From NCBI GenBank assembly GCA_044226205.1, contig JBGAHL010000014.1, positions 61,189 to 125,188 of the forward strand: a stretch of 64,000 nt of DNA, in the 5' to 3' direction. The translations under genes and the position numbers were made by a program. Numbering within the stretch: the first letter of the stretch is position 1; every line of letters starts with the position of its first letter. The stretch is from M3007 sp044226205. Its GTDB lineage: Bacteria; Bacteroidota; Bacteroidia; Chitinophagales; Saprospiraceae. The notes under the pieces were generated by a model. That model saw only the letters and a list, made by a program, of their open reading frames with translations. It was not told the origin of the DNA and ran no database searches. Of the stretch, positions 16,364-25,081 are shown piece by piece.

Positions 16364-16392
16364 AACTACAATACCCCCCACTGCCTTATCGT

Positions 16393-17301
16393 ATGTCCGA
16401 AACTCCCCTCGTCGCCGCCAGTCCGACAGAACGCGCCGTACTGCATGTGCTGCATTATTTCGGCATATTCCGCTACCCGCTCTCGGCCGGGGAAGTGACC
16501 GACTTTCTTGGCTTGCCGGGAGCCCTGACGGCGGAAGTCGCCGCAATGCTGGATGAACTGGCTGCCAAAGGCCGTATCTTCCAATTCGGACAATATTTCC
16601 AGACAGAGGACAACCTCGAATGGCTCACCACCCGCCTCGATTACAACCGCCGGGCCGGGCAATTTTTACCGCTGGCCCATCGCATTTCGCGCCTGATCGG
16701 CGCCTTCCCTTTCGTCCGGGCCGTGTTCGTGTCGGGGTCCCTTTCCAAAAACTGCATGAGCCCCGACGGCGACATTGATTTTTTTGTCATCACGGCCCCC
16801 GAACGGCTCTGGCTGGCCCGCACCCTGTTGGTTATTTTTAAAAAAATCTTCCTGTTCAATTCACACAAATACTTCTGTGTCAACTATTTCGTGGATACGG
16901 AGCACCTGGAAATCGAGGAGAAAAACATCTACACGGCGACCGAAACCGTGACCTTGCTGCCCACCTGGGGCCGCGAGTGGATGCAGGCATTCCGCGCCGC
17001 CAACCAATGGGCCTGGGACACCCTGCCCAATTTTCCCCCGCGCCGCACCGACGAGGTGCCGCCGTATCGGGCAGGCTGGTTCAAACGCCTGCTGGAGCGG
17101 TTGCTCGGCGGGCGCGCAGGCGCATGGCTCGACCAGCGGGCCATGCGCCTGACGGTCGGGTACTGGCAACGAAAATTCAGCGATTTCGACCGCTCCGACT
17201 TCGACGTGGCGCTCAAGTCGCGCCGCTACGTGTCCAAACACCACCCCCTGTTTTTTCAAAAAAAAGTACTTGACGCGCTCGGCGAGCGGGTCGGCGTCTA
17301 A
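16393..17301 (+). CDS. Nucleotidyltransferase-fold domain protein
   Basis: A 302-aa protein with an N-terminal winged-helix-like segment (residues 10-90) and a Pol-beta-type nucleotidyltransferase core. The core motif is VFVSGSLSKNCMSPDGDIDFFVI, the GS followed by D-x-D that binds metal and nucleotide. Known members of this broad fold transfer nucleotides to proteins, antibiotics or RNA; the substrate here is unknown. No cognate HEPN/MNT partner is adjacent, so a toxin-antitoxin role is not supported. It converges on the META lipoprotein with only 3 nt between stops. Confidence 0.65.
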   Translation: MSETPLVAASPTERAVLHVLHYFGIFRYPLSAGEVTDFLGLPGALTAEVAAMLDELAAKGRIFQFGQYFQTEDNLEWLTTRLDYNRRAGQFLPLAHRISRLIGAFPFVRAVFVSGSLSKNCMSPDGDIDFFVITAPERLWLARTLLVIFKKIFLFNSHKYFCVNYFVDTEHLEIEEKNIYTATETVTLLPTWGREWMQAFRAANQWAWDTLPNFPPRRTDEVPPYRAGWFKRLLERLLGGRAGAWLDQRAMRLTVGYWQRKFSDFDRSDFDVALKSRRYVSKHHPLFFQKKVLDALGERVGV

Positions 17302-17304
17302 ACT

Positions 17305-17700
17305 TTATTTTGAAAACCTGGCCAGCACCTTGCCCGCGGCGTCGGTGAGGTCGAGGCCGCCGTTGGCGCCTGTTTGAAAGCCGGCGACCTGTTCGAGCAT
17401 GGGCAGGAATTTGTTTTCGACCGACATGTCGGGGCACATTTTTTTGGTCGAAACGGCGGGCCCCAACTTGAGTTTGGCGCCGTCGAGGGTAAACGCACCG
17501 TTGAAATTGTTGCAGCCGGCATTGCCCGTGAATTTTTTGGCCGCTTCGTCGAATCGAATGAAAGCGTTTGAGCCGGCCGGGACGTTCATGCCCAGTAGCT
17601 CGGTCAGTTTGAGGTCCTGACCGAATGGCAACGTCAGGCTTTTGCAGGAGGGCAGACAAAAGAGCGCGAGCGCCAGCCCGAGGAAAGCGAGTTTTTGCAT
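17305..17700 (-). CDS. META-domain (HslJ-like) lipoprotein
   Basis: A 131-aa lipoprotein with signal peptide and lipobox LPSC at residues 16-19. The rest is a single META domain with the signature GNAGCNNFNGAF and TKKMCPDMSVENKFL, as in HslJ and related envelope or stress proteins. The two conserved Cys may form a disulfide. Precise role unknown; family members are found in outer membrane or periplasm. Confidence 0.8.
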   Translation of the reverse strand: MQKLAFLGLALALFCLPSCKSLTLPFGQDLKLTELLGMNVPAGSNAFIRFDEAAKKFTGNAGCNNFNGAFTLDGAKLKLGPAVSTKKMCPDMSVENKFLPMLEQVAGFQTGANGGLDLTDAAGKVLARFSK

Positions 17701-17902
17701 AACAATACTGTTTTTTAAAAATACAATGAATCCTGATGAACGAACGCCCGCGCTTCAAAACAGCCGTCCGGCATAATCGAAGGCCAATTTTGCCGTTCTT
17801 TGCTCGTCCGGCCGAAACCCTTGGAGAAGCGCAGGCGGATTTTGCCGTATCAAGATGAATCTATTCCTTCATTTGAACAACTTTTACAACATTTAACCGA
17901 GC

Positions 17903-18982
17903 ATGAAAAGCGCCAATACCCGCCAGATTCTGGTATACGCCCTGGTCGCCGTTATGGCCCTGGGCACTGTATTTACGTATTTGCCGCGTTGCAAATCCGA
18001 CACTTCCAGCTCCGGTCACTCCAACAACACGCAGGATGCCAAACCGGCGCAGGTGGTGATCCAGGCCCCTCCTTTCAATGCCGACTCGGCCTATTCTTTT
18101 GTGCAAAAACAGGTCGATTTCGGTCCGCGCGTACCTGGCACGGAGGCCCACCGCAAATGCGCCAGCTGGCTGGCCGGCGAGTTCAAACGCCACGGGCTGA
18201 CGGTGATCGAACAGAAATTCGAAGCCAATTTCTACTTCGGCAAACGCCCGGCGGTCAACATCATCGGCCAGTACAAACCCGAGTTGCCCAACCGCATCCT
18301 GCTTAGTGCACACTGGGACAGCCGCCACATCGCCGACAAAGACGCTACGGACAAAGACAAGCCTATTCTCGGCGCCGACGACGGCGCTTCGGGCGTAGCG
18401 GTGCTGCTCGAAATCGCGCGTATCCTGAAAGAAAAACCGCTCAACGTGGGCATCGACTTTATCCTTTTCGACGCCGAAGACCTCGGCGACGACACCGACC
18501 CCGTCGGCAATGCAGGCGGCCCCATGGTCGGCAGCGACTCGGAAGACAAATCGGACACCTGGTGCCTGGGCTCGCAATACTGGGCCAAAAACCCGCATAA
18601 ACCCAACTATACCGCCCAGTTTGGCATCCTGCTCGACATGGTTGGCGGCATCGGCGCCCGTTTCCCCTACGAGGGATTCTCCACCACCAATGCCCCGCAA
18701 GAGCAGCGCCGCATCTGGGGAATCGCCCGGGAACTCGGCTATGGCGGGCTGTTCCTGTCCACACAAGGCGGCGCGATTACCGACGACCACGTGCCGGTAA
18801 TGAAGTACCGCAAATTCCCGGTCGTGGATATCATTTCCATGCCCAACGACCCGCCGAACGTGTTCGGCTCGCACCACCACACCCACGCCGACAAGATGAG
18901 CATCATCAGTCGCGAAACCCTCGGCGCCGTGGGCAAGGTCGTGGCAGAAGTAGCCTGGCGCACCGACCGGCCGGTGCAATAA
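17903..18982 (+). CDS. M28-family zinc metallopeptidase / glutaminyl cyclase-like
   Basis: A 359-aa exported protein anchored by an N-terminal hydrophobic segment (residues 8-28; a Cys follows at about residue 30). The M28 fold carries the expected metal ligands: His in LSAHWDSR, Asp in GADDGASG, Glu in FDAEDLGDD, Asp in LLDMVGG and His in HHHTHADKM. The active-site layout and length resemble bacterial glutaminyl-peptide cyclotransferases as much as aminopeptidases. The two cannot be separated by sequence reading alone. A hairpin follows the stop. Confidence 0.8.
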   Translation: MKSANTRQILVYALVAVMALGTVFTYLPRCKSDTSSSGHSNNTQDAKPAQVVIQAPPFNADSAYSFVQKQVDFGPRVPGTEAHRKCASWLAGEFKRHGLTVIEQKFEANFYFGKRPAVNIIGQYKPELPNRILLSAHWDSRHIADKDATDKDKPILGADDGASGVAVLLEIARILKEKPLNVGIDFILFDAEDLGDDTDPVGNAGGPMVGSDSEDKSDTWCLGSQYWAKNPHKPNYTAQFGILLDMVGGIGARFPYEGFSTTNAPQEQRRIWGIARELGYGGLFLSTQGGAITDDHVPVMKYRKFPVVDIISMPNDPPNVFGSHHHTHADKMSIISRETLGAVGKVVAEVAWRTDRPVQ

Positions 18983-18988
18983 ACAGCG

Positions 18989-19031
18989 GCGGCGGGCAGC
19001 AGATTTCGGGACCGAGACTGCTGCCCGCTGC
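18989..19031 (+). terminator. Possible terminator hairpin after the M28 peptidase
   Basis: GCGGCGGGCAGCAG (18989-19002) pairs with CTGCTGCCCGCTGC (19018-19031), 13 of 14 positions, around a 15-nt loop. There is no U-tract afterwards, so it may be a repeat rather than an intrinsic terminator. Confidence 0.45.
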
Positions 19032-19120
19032 ATGCTTGACGCAGATCACTCCACCTGCTGCGCCACATCATAGGGCTCGAAAAGCGATCGACCGACATTC
19101 GCTATCAAAATGCAAGCCCT

Positions 19121-20296
19121 ATGTCCATTTATCACCACTTGGGGAAAATTCCCCGCAAACGGCACGTGCAGTTTCGCAGCCATGCCGGTCGATTGTATCA
19201 GGAAGAACTGGTCGGAACGCAAGGTTTTTCAGGTGTTTCTTCGCTGGTATACCACCTCTACCCGCCCACCATTGTAAAAGAAAAAGGGACGCCCTACTCG
19301 GTAGCGCCAGAGATCGCCATCGAGAAAAACCTGTCGGCGCTGAGTTTTCAGGGCTTCGAACTGCCCTACGCCAATGATTATCTGGAGGGCCGCAAAACCC
19401 TTTTTGTCAACAACGACATGCACATCGGCCTCGCTGCTACGCATGGCGGCACGAAGGATTATTTCTTCAAAAACGCCGATGCCGACGAGATGATTTTTGT
19501 GCACAAAGGGCATGGCTACATCGAAACCATGTACGGCCAGGTGGCTTTCGAATACGGCGACTACCTCGTTATTCCGCGCGGTACGATTTACAAAATTCAT
19601 TTCCTCTCCACGCAGAACCGCCTGCTGATCGTCGAATCGTTCAGCCCCCTGCGCACGCCGCAGCGCTACCGCAACCATTACGGCCAAATGCTGGAGCATT
19701 CGCCGTTTTGCGAGCGCGACTTCAAACTGCCCAAAGACCTGCAAACCCACGACGAGCAGGGCGACTTCCTCATCAAGATCAAAAAGCAGGGGCTGATTTA
19801 TCCGTATGTGTACGGCACGCACCCCTTCGACGTGATCGGCTGGGACGGCAACCACTACCCCTGGGCCATTTCGATCTTCGATTTTGAACCCATCACGGGT
19901 CGTATTCACATGCCGCCGCCCATACACCAGCAATTCGAGGGCGACGGGTTTGTGATCTGCTCCTTTGTGCCGCGCCTCTACGACTACCACCCGCAGGCAA
20001 TCCCGGCGCCTTACCACCACAGTAATATTGATTCGGACGAAATTCTGTACTACGTGGACGGCGATTTTATGTCGCGCAACAACATCCGCAAAGGCCAGCT
20101 GACCCTGCACCCCGGCGGTATTCCGCACGGCCCGCACCCCGGCGCCATCGAACGCAGCATCGGCAAAGCCGCGACCGAAGAACTCGCCGTGATGATCGAT
20201 CCTTTCCGGCCGGTGCAAATCACCAAAGACGCGCTGAGCCTCGAAGTGGAGGATTATTACAAATCATGGCTGTCTCAACCGGCAGATGCGCATTAA
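19121..20296 (+). CDS. hmgA: Homogentisate 1,2-dioxygenase
   Basis: Opens the homogentisate ring to maleylacetoacetate in tyrosine and phenylalanine breakdown, using Fe(II). The 391-aa cupin-type protein shows the expected ligand region: PYHHSNIDSDEILYYVDGDF (His and Glu) and HPGGIPHGPHPG (His). The N-terminal YHHLGKIPRKRHVQF is typical of bacterial HGD. First gene of a plus-strand run with hppD and paaABCD, giving a local aromatic catabolism cluster. The ATG at 19121 is the only sensible start. Confidence 0.93.
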   Translation: MSIYHHLGKIPRKRHVQFRSHAGRLYQEELVGTQGFSGVSSLVYHLYPPTIVKEKGTPYSVAPEIAIEKNLSALSFQGFELPYANDYLEGRKTLFVNNDMHIGLAATHGGTKDYFFKNADADEMIFVHKGHGYIETMYGQVAFEYGDYLVIPRGTIYKIHFLSTQNRLLIVESFSPLRTPQRYRNHYGQMLEHSPFCERDFKLPKDLQTHDEQGDFLIKIKKQGLIYPYVYGTHPFDVIGWDGNHYPWAISIFDFEPITGRIHMPPPIHQQFEGDGFVICSFVPRLYDYHPQAIPAPYHHSNIDSDEILYYVDGDFMSRNNIRKGQLTLHPGGIPHGPHPGAIERSIGKAATEELAVMIDPFRPVQITKDALSLEVEDYYKSWLSQPADAH

Positions 20297-20308
20297 ACCG
20301 TAAAAGCA

Positions 20309-20830
20309 ATGAACCGACTGCTGTTTTTTTCCCTGTTACTCTTTGTTCTGCCGGCTTTGAGTTCGGCACAGAAAGGAGTGACTTTTCGAAAAAATGACGG
20401 CTCCAATAGCGTGATCATTACCCCTGGTGACTGGGTGAAAATCGAAACCACTACGGGACACGTGGTTGCCGGCAAGTTTAAAACGGTTGAAAACGACTTG
20501 ATCTGCCTGAGGAATGGAAAAAAAATCCCGCTGGAACAGGTCAATTCGATTCGAAGCTGGCCACCTGATGTAAAAGGTTTTTTCTGGCTCCTGCTGTTGG
20601 CCGGGATCGTGGTGCTGGCAATCGGTCTGTTGACATTTACGGTTAGTCACTCCTTGGGAGGAAGCACAAAAGGGCCGTCGGTCTATATCGTCATAGGATT
20701 TTGCCTGCTCGGCATTTCAGTAGCCGCCAACCTGATGGCCCAACAATCGGCCGACCATGTGCAAACGGATTGGACCTGGGAAACGTACACCATGCCGAAA
20801 CTGCTCAAAGAGCCCGGCAAGGTTCCATAA
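20309..20830 (+). CDS. Small exported two-TM protein, first of a tandem pair
   Basis: A 173-aa protein of unknown function. It has a signal peptide (ending near SSAQ), an extracytoplasmic beta-rich domain with RKNDGSNSVIITPGDWVKIET, and two hydrophobic segments near residues 92-112 and 126-146. The soluble part resembles a small SH3- or OB-like barrel by its alternating hydrophobic pattern, which is only a guess. It is paralogous to the next gene and lies 12 nt after hmgA, so it is probably co-transcribed. Confidence 0.65.
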   Translation: MNRLLFFSLLLFVLPALSSAQKGVTFRKNDGSNSVIITPGDWVKIETTTGHVVAGKFKTVENDLICLRNGKKIPLEQVNSIRSWPPDVKGFFWLLLLAGIVVLAIGLLTFTVSHSLGGSTKGPSVYIVIGFCLLGISVAANLMAQQSADHVQTDWTWETYTMPKLLKEPGKVP

Positions 20831-20846
20831 TTTAAAATTTGCATCC

Positions 20847-21377
20847 ATGTCACGTCTCTTCATCATCGGTTTTCTGTCGCTGGCACTGGCGCTCCCCGCC
20901 CTTGCCCAGCAAAGTCGACAGGCTACGCAGATGATCCTGCGCAGCAATGACGGGAGCACGACGTACACGATCAAACGAGGCGATTACGTGAAAGTCCGGA
21001 TGAAGCCCGCGAGCGAGCGCGCCGTGTACAGGGGCGGTTTTAGCCGCTACGAAAACGGCGTTTTGTACCTCCGTGGCAAAACCGGCATTCCCGCCGATCA
21101 GATCGAGAGCATCAGCTATCGGCCGCTGGCCAGGCGAATCCTGTTTTGGGGGCTGCTGCTGCTCAGCGCCACTCTGATTGACGTCGGTTTTCTGTCGGTA
21201 TTTGCCGTTGAAGGCCCAGGGCCTCAAAACACGGTAAAGGCTGGTTTTATCCTTTTGGGGTGCTCGCTACTGTTCCATATCGTCTCGATGAGCCATGCGC
21301 GAAATATCCCCGACAAGTGGTCCGTCGAGCAGTGGTCTCCGCCGCCATCCACCCAACAGCCCGTTCCAACACCTTGA
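20847..21377 (+). CDS. Small exported two-TM protein, second of a tandem pair
   Basis: A 176-aa paralogue of the preceding protein, starting 16 nt after it. Signal peptide to LAQQ, then LRSNDGSTTYTIKRGDYVKV aligned with the neighbour's KNDGSNSVIITPGDWVKI, then LYLRGKTGIPADQIESI aligned with CLRNGKKIPLEQVNSI, and two membrane segments. The ATG at 20847 starts the signal peptide; an earlier in-frame ATG at 20757 overlaps the preceding gene. The pair sits between hmgA and hppD. Function unknown. Confidence 0.65.
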   Translation: MSRLFIIGFLSLALALPALAQQSRQATQMILRSNDGSTTYTIKRGDYVKVRMKPASERAVYRGGFSRYENGVLYLRGKTGIPADQIESISYRPLARRILFWGLLLLSATLIDVGFLSVFAVEGPGPQNTVKAGFILLGCSLLFHIVSMSHARNIPDKWSVEQWSPPPSTQQPVPTP

Positions 21378-21427
21378 TTTTTAATTAATTAAAACAAAAA
21401 AATCGAACTCAATCGAAACAATAATTT

Positions 21428-22579
21428 ATGGCTACTCTAACCGGAATTCAAAACTATAATTACGGCTTGCAAAAGATCTTTACGGAGGCTGAAGACTTTT
21501 TGCCGCTGCTGGGCACCGACTACGTCGAGCTCTACGTCGGCAATGCCAAACAGGCCGCCCATTACTACAAAACGGCCTTCGGCTTCCAGTCGCTGGCCTA
21601 CGCAGGCCTCGAAACCGGCGTGCGCGACCGCGCTTCCTACGTGTTGGCGCAGGGCAAAATCCGCCTCGTGCTCACCACGCCGCTCAACTCCCACTCGCCC
21701 ATTGCCGAACACATCAAACGCCATGGCGACGCGGTGAAGGTGATCGCCCTGTGGGTCGACGACGCCCGCGCGGCTTTCCACGAAACCACCCAGCGCGGGG
21801 CCGAGCCTTTCATGGAACCTACCGTGGAAAAAGATGAATTCGGCGAAGTCGTGCGCGCAGGCATCCACACCTACGGCGAAACCGTCCACATTTTTGTGGA
21901 GCGCAAAAACTACAACGGCGTTTTCCTGCCCGGCTACGAACCCTGGCTCTCCGATTACAACCCCGGCGAAGTCGGTTTTAAATACATCGACCACATGGTC
22001 GGCAACGTAGGCTGGAACCAGATGAACACCTGGGCCACGTTCTACCACGACGTGATGGGCTTCGCCAACCTGATCTCCTTCGACGACAAGGACATCTCGA
22101 CCGAATATTCCGCCCTCATGTCGAAAGTGATGACCAACGGCAACGGCCGCATCAAATTCCCGATCAACGAACCGGCCGAAGGCAAGAAAAAATCGCAAAT
22201 CGAGGAGTTTATCGAATTTTTCGAAGGCCCGGGCTGCCAGCACATTGCCGTGGCGACCGATGATATCGTGTTCACCGTGGGCGAAATGCGCAAACGCGGC
22301 GTGGAATTCCTGCACGTGCCGGGCTCGTACTACGACACCGTGGCCGACCGCGTGGGCGAGATCGACGAAAACCTGATGCGCCTGAAAGAACTCGGCATCA
22401 TGGTCGACCGCGATGAAGAAGGTTACCTCCTGCAAATTTTCACCCGCCCGGTGGAAGACCGTCCGACGATGTTTTTCGAGATCATCCAGCGGAAAGGCGC
22501 CAAATCGTTTGGCAAAGGCAATTTCCGCGCCTTGTTCGAATCCATCGAGGAAGAACAACGCCGCCGCGGAACACTCTAA
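21428..22579 (+). CDS. hppD: 4-hydroxyphenylpyruvate dioxygenase
   Basis: Converts 4-hydroxyphenylpyruvate to homogentisate, the substrate of the nearby hmgA product. The 383-aa protein has two vicinal-oxygen-chelate halves. The iron ligands are visible as His in YIDHMVGNVGW, His in GCQHIAVATDD and Glu in TMFFEIIQRKG near the C-terminus. Full length. It forms a plus-strand cluster with hmgA upstream and the paa genes downstream. Confidence 0.95.
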   Translation: MATLTGIQNYNYGLQKIFTEAEDFLPLLGTDYVELYVGNAKQAAHYYKTAFGFQSLAYAGLETGVRDRASYVLAQGKIRLVLTTPLNSHSPIAEHIKRHGDAVKVIALWVDDARAAFHETTQRGAEPFMEPTVEKDEFGEVVRAGIHTYGETVHIFVERKNYNGVFLPGYEPWLSDYNPGEVGFKYIDHMVGNVGWNQMNTWATFYHDVMGFANLISFDDKDISTEYSALMSKVMTNGNGRIKFPINEPAEGKKKSQIEEFIEFFEGPGCQHIAVATDDIVFTVGEMRKRGVEFLHVPGSYYDTVADRVGEIDENLMRLKELGIMVDRDEEGYLLQIFTRPVEDRPTMFFEIIQRKGAKSFGKGNFRALFESIEEEQRRRGTL

Positions 22580-22591
22580 ATCTGTTTTGTC

Positions 22592-22939
22592 ATGACAGCC
22601 AAATCGGTACTCACCTGGTCGCCCCGCATACTGGCCATTGCTTTTGCGCTTTTCCTCTCGGTTTTCGCACTCGATGCCTGGGGGGAAGGCGGCTCTTTCG
22701 GCCACCAGCTGGCGGCTTTTTTAATACACTTGCTGCCTTCGGCCGTGATCCTTGGCGCGCTTTACGTGGCCTGGCGCTGGCGTATCGTCGGCGGCCTGGT
22801 GTTCATGGTGCTGGGTATGGTTTTCACGGTGTATTTCGCCGCCTGGCGTACCGCCGAGCTGTTTATGATGCTATCCATGCCCTTGTTGCTTGCAGGGGTA
22901 TTATTCATCTTTTCAAACTGGAATCTGGAAAAAACATGA
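22592..22939 (+). CDS. Small four-TM membrane protein
   Basis: A 115-aa protein, almost all membrane: four hydrophobic segments near residues 12-28, 40-60, 65-85 and 92-110. It resembles the small uncharacterised DUF7670-like proteins of Bacteroidota, though that is a weak recognition. Its stop overlaps the paaA start by the ATGA arrangement (22936-22939), so translation is coupled to paaA. Function unknown. Confidence 0.6.
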   Translation: MTAKSVLTWSPRILAIAFALFLSVFALDAWGEGGSFGHQLAAFLIHLLPSAVILGALYVAWRWRIVGGLVFMVLGMVFTVYFAAWRTAELFMMLSMPLLLAGVLFIFSNWNLEKT

Positions 22940-23871
22940 ATATGGAAGATCGTTATCTTGCCTTTCAGCAATACATCGACGCGGAGGAAAAGATCGAGCC
23001 GAAAGACTGGATGCCCGACGAATACCGGACGCACAACATCCGGCAAATCAGTCAGCACGCCCACTCCGAGGTGATCGGTATGCAACCCGAAGGCAACTGG
23101 ATTACCCGGGCGCCATCCCTGCGCGCCAAAAAAATCCTGCTGGCCAAAATTCAGGACGAGGGCGGGCACGGCCTCTACCTGTACTCCGCCGCCGAAACAC
23201 TGGGCATTACCCGCGACGAGTTGATCGAACAACTGCACTCGGGCAAGGCCAAATATTCGAGCGTGTTCAACTATCCGACGCTCAACTGGGCCGACATCGG
23301 CGCCATCGGCTGGCTGGTCGACGGCGCGGCGGTGACCAACCAGCTTTCGCTGCGCCGCACCTCCTACGGCCCCTACTCGCGCGCCATGTTGCGCATCTGC
23401 AACGAGGAAAGTTTCCACCAGCGCCAGGGTTACGAAATCATGGCCAAAATGGCTACCGGCACACCCGAACAGCACGCCATGGCCCAGTCGGCCATCGACC
23501 GCTGGTGGTGGCCCGCGCTGATGATGTTCGGCCCGCACGACAACGATTCGCCGCGCACCGGCAACGGCCTGCGCTGGAAAATCAAACGCGCCGGCAACGA
23601 CGAACTGCGCCAGCGTTTCATCGACAAAACCGTGCCGCAGGCGGAAGTGATCGGCCTGAAAGTACCCGATCCGCAACTGCGCTGGAACGAAGAAACCGAG
23701 CACTACGAAACGGGCCCCATCAACTGGGACGAATTTTACCGCGTCATTCGCGGCGAAGGCCCCTGCAACAGCCAGCGTATGGCGCACCACAAACACTGGC
23801 ACGCCGAAGGCGCCTGGGTGCGGGAAGCAGCCGCTGCCTATGCCGCGCAGCATAACCCTGTAAGGGTATGA
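22936..23871 (+). CDS. paaA: Phenylacetyl-CoA epoxidase subunit PaaA
   Basis: Catalytic di-iron subunit of the ring-1,2-epoxidase that starts aerobic phenylacetate degradation. The 311-aa protein shows the ferritin-like iron motifs AKIQDEGGHGLYLY and ICNEESFHQRQGYEIM. The natural C-terminal end appears to be near AAAAYAAQ: the last codons (HNPVRV) and the stop fall inside a palindromic repeat. It is translationally coupled to the small membrane protein before it. The ATG at 22936 is followed by another at 22942. Confidence 0.93.
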   Translation: MNMEDRYLAFQQYIDAEEKIEPKDWMPDEYRTHNIRQISQHAHSEVIGMQPEGNWITRAPSLRAKKILLAKIQDEGGHGLYLYSAAETLGITRDELIEQLHSGKAKYSSVFNYPTLNWADIGAIGWLVDGAAVTNQLSLRRTSYGPYSRAMLRICNEESFHQRQGYEIMAKMATGTPEQHAMAQSAIDRWWWPALMMFGPHDNDSPRTGNGLRWKIKRAGNDELRQRFIDKTVPQAEVIGLKVPDPQLRWNEETEHYETGPINWDEFYRVIRGEGPCNSQRMAHHKHWHAEGAWVREAAAAYAAQHNPVRV

Positions 23872-23935
23872 AACCCTTACAGGGTGGGCTCGGCGCCGAT
23901 TATAACCCTTACAGGGTTTGAAACCCTGTAAGGGT
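23854..23935. repeat. Double palindromic repeat covering the paaA stop
   Basis: Two inverted repeats: AACCCTGTAAGGGT (23854-23867) with AACCCTTACAGGGT (23872-23885), and a 15-bp perfect stem ACCCTTACAGGGTTT (23905-23919) with its complement (23921-23935) around a single G. The four arms are copies of one 13-mer in alternating orientation. The first arm encodes the last residues of PaaA. Confidence 0.8.
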
Positions 23936-23973
23936 GGTGAGTTAAGCGTTTTTATTTCAAAAAAAGATCGATC

Positions 23974-24270
23974 ATGTCACATACCACCGACACTCAAGGT
24001 CCGCTTTGGGAAGTTTTTACCCAGAAAAAAAGCGGCCAGCCATTTACGCACGCCGGCAGCGTGCATGCTTTTGACAAGGAAATGGCCATTGAAAATGCCC
24101 GCGACCTCTACACCCGCCGGGGCGAAGCCACGGGGCTGTGGGTCGTGCCGGCCGAGGCAATCGTAGCCGTGCAGCCCGATGAGGCAGCGCCGTTTTTCGA
24201 TCCTTCGGACGACAAGGTTTACCGCTACCCCACTTTTTATGAAGTTCCGGAAGGGGCAAAAAATATTTGA
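23974..24270 (+). CDS. paaB: Phenylacetyl-CoA epoxidase subunit PaaB
   Basis: Small accessory subunit of the PaaABCE epoxidase. The 98-aa protein has the PaaB pattern GPLWEVFTQKKSGQPFTHAGSVHA and ENARDLYTRRGEATGLWVV. It follows paaA after a 102-nt gap filled mostly by palindromes and precedes paaC by 6 nt. Confidence 0.93.
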   Translation: MSHTTDTQGPLWEVFTQKKSGQPFTHAGSVHAFDKEMAIENARDLYTRRGEATGLWVVPAEAIVAVQPDEAAPFFDPSDDKVYRYPTFYEVPEGAKNI

Positions 24271-24276
24271 TTCGCC

Positions 24277-25029
24277 ATGAAAAACGCTCTTTTTCAATAT
24301 CTGCTGCGGATCGGCGACACCAACCTGGTGTTGAGCCACCGGCTCTCCCAACTGTGCAGCCGCGGACCCTTTCTGGAAGAAGACATCGCGCTGACCAACA
24401 TCGCCCTCGACCATATCGGGCAAGCCGAAGCGCTGCTCAAATATGCCGGCGAAGTGGAAGGCCGTGGTCGCTCGGAAGACGACCTGGCTTACCTGCGCTC
24501 GGAAGTCGAATTCCGCAACTGCCTGCTCGTCGAGCAACCCAATACGGACTTTGCCTATGTCATCGTCCGGCAGTTTTTCATCGACGTCTGGGAGGGTTTG
24601 TTGTACAATGCCCTGAGTACCAGCAAAGACGAAACTCTGGCCGGCATGGGCACGCGTTTTGCCAAGGAAACCGCCTACCACTTCCGCCACAGCGGCAGCT
24701 GGATGGTGCGCCTCGGCCAGGGCACCGAAGAAAGCCATCGCCGACTCGATCAGGCCTTCCGCGACCTTTGGCATTACACCGGCGAATTGTTTGAAACCGA
24801 CGACAACGAAGCCCAACTGGCCGAAGCCGGTATCGCTCCGCGCTCCGACAGTTTCCGCGCAGCCTGGCTTGATAAAGTGAAACAGGTGGCGGAAGATGCC
24901 GGCCTTGCCTTGCCCGCTACCGACTACATGGCCTCCGGCGGCCGCGTAGGCATCCACAGCGAACACCTCGGTCACCTGCTGGCCGAAATGCAATACCTTC
25001 AACGGGCGTACCCCGGGGCGAAATGGTAA
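24277..25029 (+). CDS. paaC: Phenylacetyl-CoA epoxidase subunit PaaC
   Basis: Non-catalytic ferritin-like partner of PaaA that stabilises the epoxidase. The 250-aa protein has four-helix-bundle segments EDIALTNIALDHIGQAEALL and TRFAKETAYHFRHSGSWMVRLG. Normal length. The plus-strand paa run continues with paaD after a 133-nt gap that holds a palindrome. Confidence 0.93.
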   Translation: MKNALFQYLLRIGDTNLVLSHRLSQLCSRGPFLEEDIALTNIALDHIGQAEALLKYAGEVEGRGRSEDDLAYLRSEVEFRNCLLVEQPNTDFAYVIVRQFFIDVWEGLLYNALSTSKDETLAGMGTRFAKETAYHFRHSGSWMVRLGQGTEESHRRLDQAFRDLWHYTGELFETDDNEAQLAEAGIAPRSDSFRAAWLDKVKQVAEDAGLALPATDYMASGGRVGIHSEHLGHLLAEMQYLQRAYPGAKW

Positions 25030-25050
25030 AAATTTGTCGAGGCTGTATTA

Positions 25051-25081
25051 CTGACGGGGTGACTTGGAGTCACCCCGTCAG
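25051..25081. repeat. Perfect palindrome between paaC and paaD
   Basis: CTGACGGGGTGACT (25051-25064) pairs exactly with AGTCACCCCGTCAG (25068-25081) around TGG. No U-tract follows, so it looks like a mobile or REP-like palindrome rather than an intrinsic terminator; it could still stabilise the upstream mRNA end. Confidence 0.7.

Noticed and set aside
16393..17301. MNT/HEPN toxin-antitoxin module
   Set aside because: The protein has a nucleotidyltransferase motif but is twice the size of MNT antitoxins and no HEPN gene is next to it.
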